Origin: an uncultured Clostridia bacterium
GTDB lineage: Bacteria > Bacillota > Clostridia > Oscillospirales > Ruminococcaceae
NCBI GenBank assembly: GCA_947631455.1
Contig: CANRLH010000001.1
Location: 1-64,000, forward strand
DNA: 64,000 nt
Direction: 5' to 3'
The stretch's first letter is position 1. Every line of letters begins with the position of its first letter. The position numbers and the translations under genes were made by a program. The notes under the pieces are model-generated. The model saw only the letters and a program-made list of their open reading frames with translations. It was not told the DNA's origin and ran no database searches. Shown here in pieces: positions 59,049 through 64,000 of the stretch.

Positions 59049-60563
59049 GTGAAGCGAATCAAAGAATACTTAGTAAAAATCATAGGCACAGAAAAAACAG
59101 AAGAGGCTGTAAAGTCCAGACGTAAGTTTGCCATTATACTTACTGCTGCCCTTATGATAGCGTCAGGGGCAATTACAAGCGCATTATTCTTAAACGGTTC
59201 GGAAGATTCCGTGGACACAGCTTCGGTCTTAAGCGATAGTGTAGACGCCGAGGAGCTTGATGAGCAGGATGAAGATCCTGAAAGTAAAGAAAAGGAAGAC
59301 TCCAAGATCAATTTGAAGACCACGAAAAAGACAACTATAAAAAATTCTCAAAAAGTCAAATACAATACCGCAAATACCACTACATATAAAAAATACGATA
59401 AGGAGTTTTTGATAACAGCAGATTCAAAAGCAGACCCGTATATCGAAAATATCGCAGCGGCAAAAAGCTATGATACCAGAGATATTTCAAAGGAGCGGTA
59501 TACCGTAAAAAATATTGATACGGGTGATATTGTGACTTCAGACGGATTTGACATTTTGTGCCAAATTGTAAACGGAGAGATGGGACCGTCATTTTCGTCA
59601 GAAGCACTCAAGGCTCAGGCGGTGGCGGCTTATACCACATTGCTTTATTGTAAAAGCATCGGACAAACTCCGGAGCTTGGGCTTAATAAGAATTACGGTG
59701 AAAAGGTAGAAAGCGCCGTAAAAGCCGTAGAGGGCCTTGTGATCACTTACGGAGGTAAGCCTATAAACGCTGTTTTTTCAGCATCGTCGTCAGGGGTTAC
59801 GGCTTCCAGCGTAAATGCTTGGGGCGGAAGCCTTCCGTATCTGAGAAGTGTCGAGAGCAAATATGATAAGGATGATCCTAATTTTGGTTTAAAAACAAAA
59901 AAGGTTCTCCAAGAGGTAGAAATGAAGCTCAAATATCAGCTTGGCATAAAGCTGACGGATGACCCTGCTAAATGGATCAGCATCACCAAAACGTACGACG
60001 GCAGATACGTAAAAGAGGTCACTTTCTGCGATGGACAGAAGGTAACGGGAGATTTTATCAAAGCTCTGTTCAACCTCAAATCAAATGCGTTTACAATAGG
60101 ATATAAAACGGGTAGCTTTACCTTTACCACATACGGATATGGTCACGGGGTCGGAATGAGTCAGCAGGGAGCTAATCTGTACGCAATAAAAGATGGGCTG
60201 AAATTTGATCAGATATTAAAGCACTACTATCCGGGTGTAAGCCTTGAGCTTTCAGATGTAAAAACTCAGCCTGCGACCGAAAGCAAGTCTAAGACCACGA
60301 CAGCAAAAGCTACGACATCTAAGAAAGCATCCAAAACCACAAAGCGCACAACAAAAACAACAACATCACAAAATGTTTCAAAACCTACTGAGACGATACC
60401 AAGTGCTACTCTGCCAGAACCCGAGCCGCCGGTAACGGAGGCACCTGTTGAGGAAACAAGCACACCGCCTGATTTGACGACAGAGGAGGCGCCTGTGCCG
60501 AGTGAGTCTGATCCTACGGATATTACACAGACCCCTCAGGAGGAATTTGAGCAGGCTGAGTAA
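59049..60563 (+). CDS. SpoIID/LytB-domain protein with Thr/Pro/Glu-rich tail
   Basis: The 504-residue protein has a membrane segment (about 24-44), an acidic and Thr-rich spacer, a SpoIID domain (about 165-400; NGEMGPSFSSEALKAQAVAA with the catalytic-type Glu, ASSSGVTASSVNAWGG, GYGHGVGMSQQGAN) and a C-terminal 100-residue tail of Thr, Lys, Pro and Glu. SpoIID is a lytic transglycosylase acting in engulfment; LytB-type relatives act on vegetative wall. The long tail is not part of SpoIID. GTG start at 59049, with GGGAGG ten bases upstream. Confidence 0.88.
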   Translation: MKRIKEYLVKIIGTEKTEEAVKSRRKFAIILTAALMIASGAITSALFLNGSEDSVDTASVLSDSVDAEELDEQDEDPESKEKEDSKINLKTTKKTTIKNSQKVKYNTANTTTYKKYDKEFLITADSKADPYIENIAAAKSYDTRDISKERYTVKNIDTGDIVTSDGFDILCQIVNGEMGPSFSSEALKAQAVAAYTTLLYCKSIGQTPELGLNKNYGEKVESAVKAVEGLVITYGGKPINAVFSASSSGVTASSVNAWGGSLPYLRSVESKYDKDDPNFGLKTKKVLQEVEMKLKYQLGIKLTDDPAKWISITKTYDGRYVKEVTFCDGQKVTGDFIKALFNLKSNAFTIGYKTGSFTFTTYGYGHGVGMSQQGANLYAIKDGLKFDQILKHYYPGVSLELSDVKTQPATESKSKTTTAKATTSKKASKTTKRTTKTTTSQNVSKPTETIPSATLPEPEPPVTEAPVEETSTPPDLTTEEAPVPSESDPTDITQTPQEEFEQAE

Positions 60564-60621
60564 GTGAAAATACAAAAGCGTGAAGCCTTATGTCAGAAAG
60601 CTTCGCGCTTTTATTTTGTAA

Positions 60622-61359
60622 TTATTTGTTTAAAAGCCGTTTTACCATATAATCGTGAGCATTGTTTTCAAACGTGTCATTAAGCTCGTCTAATGTGCCG
60701 TCGCCGTACTTATTTTCAAGGGCTGTGCGGATAAGCTCATCTGTAAATGCGGGATTTTTCGGGAGAACGGGGCCGTGAGCATATGTCGCATATACGTTTT
60801 TATACCTTGCACCTTCGGTTTTGTCTTCTGAATTGTTGCCGTTTCCGTACAATATTTTGCCGAACGGCTTTACTCCTTTGCCGAGATAGGTTTTTCCGGA
60901 GTGATTTTCAAAGCCTACTATTTCAGTTTTCTTGCCGCCGATTTCACATTCATAAGCATAATTTCCAATCATGCGCTTTTTCTGACCAACCGTATATAAG
61001 TCAAGTGCTCCTATAAAATTGCACACCTCACCGGTGTGAGTCTTATAGTATTTCCCAAGTATCTGGTATCCTGCGCATATCGCAAGAAAAACTTTTCCTG
61101 ACTCTACCGCATCCGTAATAGCGCTTCCCTTTCCGGCGGCGATGTCTTCAAGCAGAACTTCCTGTTCAAAATCCTGTCCTCCGCCGATAAAAAATATGTC
61201 ACAGTCGCTAAGGTCTGTTTTATCGCCGATATTTGCATTTATAATTTCACATTCTATGTTACGCCACTCGAGTCGTTTTTTTATCGCCGTTACATTGCCC
61301 CTGTCTCCGTAAAGGTTAAGCACATCAGGATAAAGGTGACAGATCTTAAGTTTCTTCAT
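60622..61359 (-). CDS. gatD: Lipid II isoglutaminyl synthase, glutaminase subunit GatD
   Basis: The 245-residue class I glutamine amidotransferase has the nucleophile Cys95 in LAICAGYQILG and His195 in TYAHGPVLPKN, and opens with ICHLYPDVLNLYGDRGN. With MurT it amidates the D-Glu of lipid II to D-isoglutamine. It is the last gene of the leftward operon and lies 11 bases after murT. Confidence 0.94.
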   Translation of the reverse strand: MKKLKICHLYPDVLNLYGDRGNVTAIKKRLEWRNIECEIINANIGDKTDLSDCDIFFIGGGQDFEQEVLLEDIAAGKGSAITDAVESGKVFLAICAGYQILGKYYKTHTGEVCNFIGALDLYTVGQKKRMIGNYAYECEIGGKKTEIVGFENHSGKTYLGKGVKPFGKILYGNGNNSEDKTEGARYKNVYATYAHGPVLPKNPAFTDELIRTALENKYGDGTLDELNDTFENNAHDYMVKRLLNK

Positions 61360-61370
61360 GTTACTCTCCT

Positions 61371-62744
61371 TTACTTCCAGAATTCCTTAAAGCCGAACTT
61401 ATCAGCTATTTTTTTCCTTATGGCAAGCATTGCGGTGTAGGTCGGCATCATATACACAGCACCGTTGTACTTTGCAATATCGTCAATAAGCGATGAATAA
61501 TCCTTTTTCACTTTGATTTTATCGGTGCTTATTCCTGCGTATTTGAAGCGCATTGCCATTTCGTCCGCACGAATCCCCGTTACCCATATCTCGCTTAATT
61601 TATCGTCAACAGTAAGCAGTTTTTCAAAGTCTACATCCCATATCCAGGATACATCTGTGCCGTCAGCATAGTTGTCGTTCAAAGCTACAATGAACAGAGA
61701 GCGCTCCTTGTTGTTGCAAAGAAAGTTAAGCACCTGATTGCAGCCGGCGGGGTTTTTCACCAAGATCATTCTTAAACGGGCGTTGTTTATTGGCAGCATC
61801 TCCATTCTGCCAAAGCCGCATTCAAAGGTCTCAAGAGCCTTTACGTCTGTTTCGGCATCAAAACCTAAAGCATAGCCCACGCAGGCGGTTGCCGCAGCAT
61901 TATATATGTTGTATCCGCCGGGGAGATTGATTTTCACTTTGTACTTTGTCTCTCCGATATTGAGTGAAACCACGGAGCAGCTTTCGGAGGTTTCATAAAT
62001 ATCACTTACCGACACCTGAGGATCAGGTCTTTGATAGCCGCAGCCTGTGCATTTAAAGCCGCCAAGATGCCCAAATGTGCGGTATGAATAAATGTACTGT
62101 GATTTGCATTTTATGCAGTACGGAGCGTCTGATATTTCTTCAACTGTACGCTCGTAAATCGGTTTGTCAACTCCGTAATATATGATCCTGTTGTCGATCT
62201 CGTCAGCGATAGAAACTGTTAGTGAGCAATCCGCGTTAAGACATACCACTGCGCTTTTTGAATTTTTAATTCCTGTAATAATGCTTGAAAGCGTATGGGT
62301 GACCTCTCCGTAGCGGTCGAGCTGATCACGGAAGACGTTAGTTACCAAAATACATTTGGCGTTTAAATATTTAGATACTGTTTTAAATGCCGCCTCGTCG
62401 CATTCGATCAAAGCCCAGTCGTATTTTTTCTTGCCGGTGACAGTTGAGTTTTGGCAAAACTCCGCCGCAATTCCACCAAGCATATTAGCTCCGCTTTTGT
62501 TGCAGAAATACGTTCTGCCCGATTCAATAAGCGTTTGTTCTATCATTCTTGAAGAAGTGGTCTTGCCGTTGGTTCCGGTAACAACGATAGTGTTTACATC
62601 TTTTGCAAGGTCTGACAAAACATTCGGATAAAGCTTTGCCGCTATTTCACCCGGAAGGCTTGTTCCGCCCTTGCCGATGACCCTCAGCGCCCACCTTGTA
62701 AATCTGCACGCTATAACCGCCGCAGTTAATCTAATTTTTCCCAT
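61371..62744 (-). CDS. murT: Lipid II isoglutaminyl synthase, Mur ligase subunit MurT
   Basis: The 457-residue protein has a Mur ligase central domain (IVVTGTNGKTTSSRMIEQ), the MurT-specific four-Cys zinc ribbon (CIKCKSQ...CTGCGYQRPDP) and the C-terminal DUF1727 domain (LVKNPAGCNQVLNFL, with the catalytic Asp region WIWDVDFEKL). It activates lipid II for amidation. The ATG at 62742-62744 has GAGGA eight bases upstream and gives the usual N-terminus GKIRLTAAVIACRF; an in-frame GTG at 62759 overlaps the previous stop but has no ribosome-binding site. Confidence 0.94.
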   Translation of the reverse strand: MGKIRLTAAVIACRFTRWALRVIGKGGTSLPGEIAAKLYPNVLSDLAKDVNTIVVTGTNGKTTSSRMIEQTLIESGRTYFCNKSGANMLGGIAAEFCQNSTVTGKKKYDWALIECDEAAFKTVSKYLNAKCILVTNVFRDQLDRYGEVTHTLSSIITGIKNSKSAVVCLNADCSLTVSIADEIDNRIIYYGVDKPIYERTVEEISDAPYCIKCKSQYIYSYRTFGHLGGFKCTGCGYQRPDPQVSVSDIYETSESCSVVSLNIGETKYKVKINLPGGYNIYNAAATACVGYALGFDAETDVKALETFECGFGRMEMLPINNARLRMILVKNPAGCNQVLNFLCNNKERSLFIVALNDNYADGTDVSWIWDVDFEKLLTVDDKLSEIWVTGIRADEMAMRFKYAGISTDKIKVKKDYSSLIDDIAKYNGAVYMMPTYTAMLAIRKKIADKFGFKEFWK

Positions 62745-62755
62745 TTGATCATTCC

Positions 62756-63064
62756 TCACTGTCTGAGTTTGCTGTAATACGCAATTATGTGACGCTGTCG
62801 CCCTTCGTTTATGTCGAAGCCGTTTATGTCAACGCCGTTTCCGCTCATCAAGGTACCCGCTTTAAAATCTGAAACTTTACAGCGAAAAACTTCTTTTGCC
62901 TCAAGCAGAATTACGACATCATTTCCATTTACTGATATTCCGCCGTTTCTGCCTATGATTTTTTCCTCTGCGTTTATCATTTCGACGGCATAGCTTATTC
63001 TTTTTCCGTTGAACTGAACTATGTCTTTAAGCTTAGTTTTTTTCTCTTTATTAAAAAGCCCCAT
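62756..63064 (-). CDS. Small protein of unknown function between maf and murT
   Basis: The 102-residue soluble protein has a charged N-terminus (MGLFNKEKKTKLKD), then alternating strands rich in Val, Ile and Gly (NGGISVNGNDVVILL, AGTLMSGNGVDINGFDINEG), and ends in RHIIAYYSKLRQ. No signal peptide, membrane segment or known motif. It is preceded by GGAGG, lies 12 bases after maf and reaches the murT start, so it is a true operon member with wall-synthesis genes. The fold is probably a small beta barrel. Confidence 0.75.
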   Translation of the reverse strand: MGLFNKEKKTKLKDIVQFNGKRISYAVEMINAEEKIIGRNGGISVNGNDVVILLEAKEVFRCKVSDFKAGTLMSGNGVDINGFDINEGRQRHIIAYYSKLRQ

Positions 63065-63076
63065 ACCTTCCTCCGG

Positions 63077-63655
63077 TCATTCGCCAATAATAAAGGAAAT
63101 AAGCTCTCTTTTAAGCCGGGAAACGGGAAGTCCTACCACGTTAAAAAAGTCGCCCTCAATCCCTTTTACAAGTGTTGCGCCGTAGCCTTGAATACCATAT
63201 GCGCCTGCCTTGTCAAACGGCTCTCCAGTGGATAAATACCACTCTATCTCATCGTCGTGAATGGGATAAAAGGTCACCTTTGTTTCAACGGTGAAGGATT
63301 TTATTTTTTCGTCCTTTTTAAGACAAATTCCGCTTAATACAGAGTGAGTTTTAGCTGACAGAGTTTTAAGCATCCCATAAGCGTCAACTCTGTTTTTTGG
63401 CTTGCCCATTATTTTCCCATCGCATAAAACAAGGGTGTCGCATCCGATTATCAGCGCGTGCGAAACGTCCGTTGCCTTTGCCTTCCTTATCGCAAGCGCC
63501 TCCGCAATTCTCTCCTGTCGAATTATAATGTCTACCTTTTCGTCAATATTTGCAGGCATAACCTCATAATTTTCTGTAATAAGGCTCATAAGCTCTTTTC
63601 TCCTCGGTGACGCCGAGGCAAGAATTATTCTCTCTGAGTTTAATACATCAGTCAT
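63077..63655 (-). CDS. maf: Maf-family nucleotide pyrophosphatase
   Basis: The 192-residue protein has the Maf signature ILASASPRRKELM at the N-terminus, IIGCDTLVLCDGKIMGKP with the catalytic Asp, and YGIQGYGATLVKGIEGDFFN. Maf proteins hydrolyse non-canonical NTPs (dTTP/UTP type) and affect septation. ATG 63655 follows AGGAG by seven bases; the in-frame ATG at 63661 is only one base from it. Confidence 0.94.
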   Translation of the reverse strand: MTDVLNSERIILASASPRRKELMSLITENYEVMPANIDEKVDIIIRQERIAEALAIRKAKATDVSHALIIGCDTLVLCDGKIMGKPKNRVDAYGMLKTLSAKTHSVLSGICLKKDEKIKSFTVETKVTFYPIHDDEIEWYLSTGEPFDKAGAYGIQGYGATLVKGIEGDFFNVVGLPVSRLKRELISFIIGE

Positions 63656-63680
63656 AAGCATTCTCCTGTAAAAATACTTT

Positions 63681-63712
63681 AAAACCCCCGAAAGAAATTC
63701 CGAGGGTTTTAT
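63681..63712 (-). terminator. Possible terminator between glf and maf
   Basis: AAAACCC and GGGTTTT pair around a loop with an extra CG pair and one mismatch. T-rich on both sides; it may be partial, because maf and the following genes lack another clear promoter. Confidence 0.5.
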
Positions 63713-63720
63713 TCTTTTGA

Positions 63721-64000
63721 TTAGTCAACGGTCGTTCTTGAAAATTCGTTTCTTACGGCGTTAAATGCAGCAAGGATAACCTTGTCCATATCAAAATAGC
63801 TGTAATTTCCCAGCCTGCCTCCAAAGATAACATTATCCTCCTTGTCTGCAAGCTCCTTGTATTTTGCATAAAGAGAGCCGTTTTTATCGTCGTTAAGAGG
63901 ATAGTAAGGCTCAATTCCCTCATGCCACTCCTGTGAATATTCGCGCGATATGATGGTTTTTGGCTGCTTGCCAAACTCAAAGTGCTTGTGCTCAATAATT
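63721..64000 (-). CDS. glf: UDP-galactopyranose mutase, C-terminal part (partial)
   Basis: The frame is open from the right window edge to TAA at 63721-63723, giving 92 codons. It reads REYSQEWHEGIEPYYPLN and then NVIFGGRLGNYSYFDMDKVI, the conserved C-terminal FAD-binding region of Glf. The enzyme makes UDP-galactofuranose for surface glycans. The N-terminal three quarters lie outside the window. Confidence 0.92.
   Translation of the reverse strand, partial: IIEHKHFEFGKQPKTIISREYSQEWHEGIEPYYPLNDDKNGSLYAKYKELADKEDNVIFGGRLGNYSYFDMDKVILAAFNAVRNEFSRTTVD

Overview
The window looks like a chromosomal segment of an anaerobic, low-to-mid GC Gram-positive gut bacterium of the Clostridia, most likely Oscillospiraceae/Ruminococcaceae (Ruminococcus or [Eubacterium] siraeum type). 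This is inferred from a NifJ-type pyruvate:ferredoxin oxidoreductase, sporulation-type proteins (YpeB, a SpoIID-domain protein), MurT/GatD, a dockerin-bearing surface protein, cellobiose phosphorylase, a GH74-type xyloglucanase, and poly-threonine linkers in several exported proteins. No rRNA, tRNA, CRISPR array, transposase or complete prophage was seen.

Layout. 1-4821: tail of an upstream gene, a degenerate MBOAT membrane acyltransferase with a Thr-rich membrane partner, a YhcC-type radical SAM protein, rimM and trmD. 5051-11273: HPr, a CdaR/PucR-type regulator, ftsE-ftsX and two paralogous coiled-coil M23 peptidoglycan hydrolases that FtsEX probably controls. 11314-16224: a small Xre regulator divergent from a BspA-like leucine-rich-repeat protein with a dockerin, a VTC polyphosphate polymerase/DUF4956 pair, and a DmpG-like aldolase. 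16593-19226: an orphan phage-type holin pair and a secreted protein with 92-residue repeats and a 3D domain. 19409-24387: L10 leader, rplJ, rplL and nifJ.

24508-30561: two CAP-domain exported proteins, a polyprenyl glycosylphosphotransferase divergent from a family 2 glycosyltransferase, a HIT protein and a TfoX-N protein. 30846-34370: a four-gene cassette of a small membrane protein, two zinc-ribbon membrane proteins (one Tim44-like) and an SPFH protein with zinc ribbons. 34428-48103: a plant-glycan region with a cytoplasmic GH74 enzyme, a sugar ABC importer without its ATPase, a DtxR-like repressor, a GH25 lysozyme with the same 92-residue repeats, rubredoxin, GH94 cellobiose phosphorylase and a sodium:solute symporter.

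48283-64000: housekeeping and envelope genes: an OGG-type DNA glycosylase, an ArsC-family protein, a FliB-like protein, ypeB-eno, cysteine desulfurase-thiI, pncC-srtB followed by an SH3/3D protein and a SpoIID-domain protein, and a leftward operon glf(partial)-maf-small unknown-murT-gatD.

Two themes link the window. One is uptake and phosphorolytic or hydrolytic use of xyloglucan and cellodextrins. The other is a large investment in cell-wall remodelling: M23 x2, GH25, 3D x2, SpoIID, CAP x2, sortase B, MurT/GatD. The least explained items are the shared 92-residue repeat family, the SPFH/zinc-ribbon cassette, the MBOAT lacking its usual catalytic histidine, the stand-alone holin pair, and a gene whose signal peptide starts without any canonical start codon.
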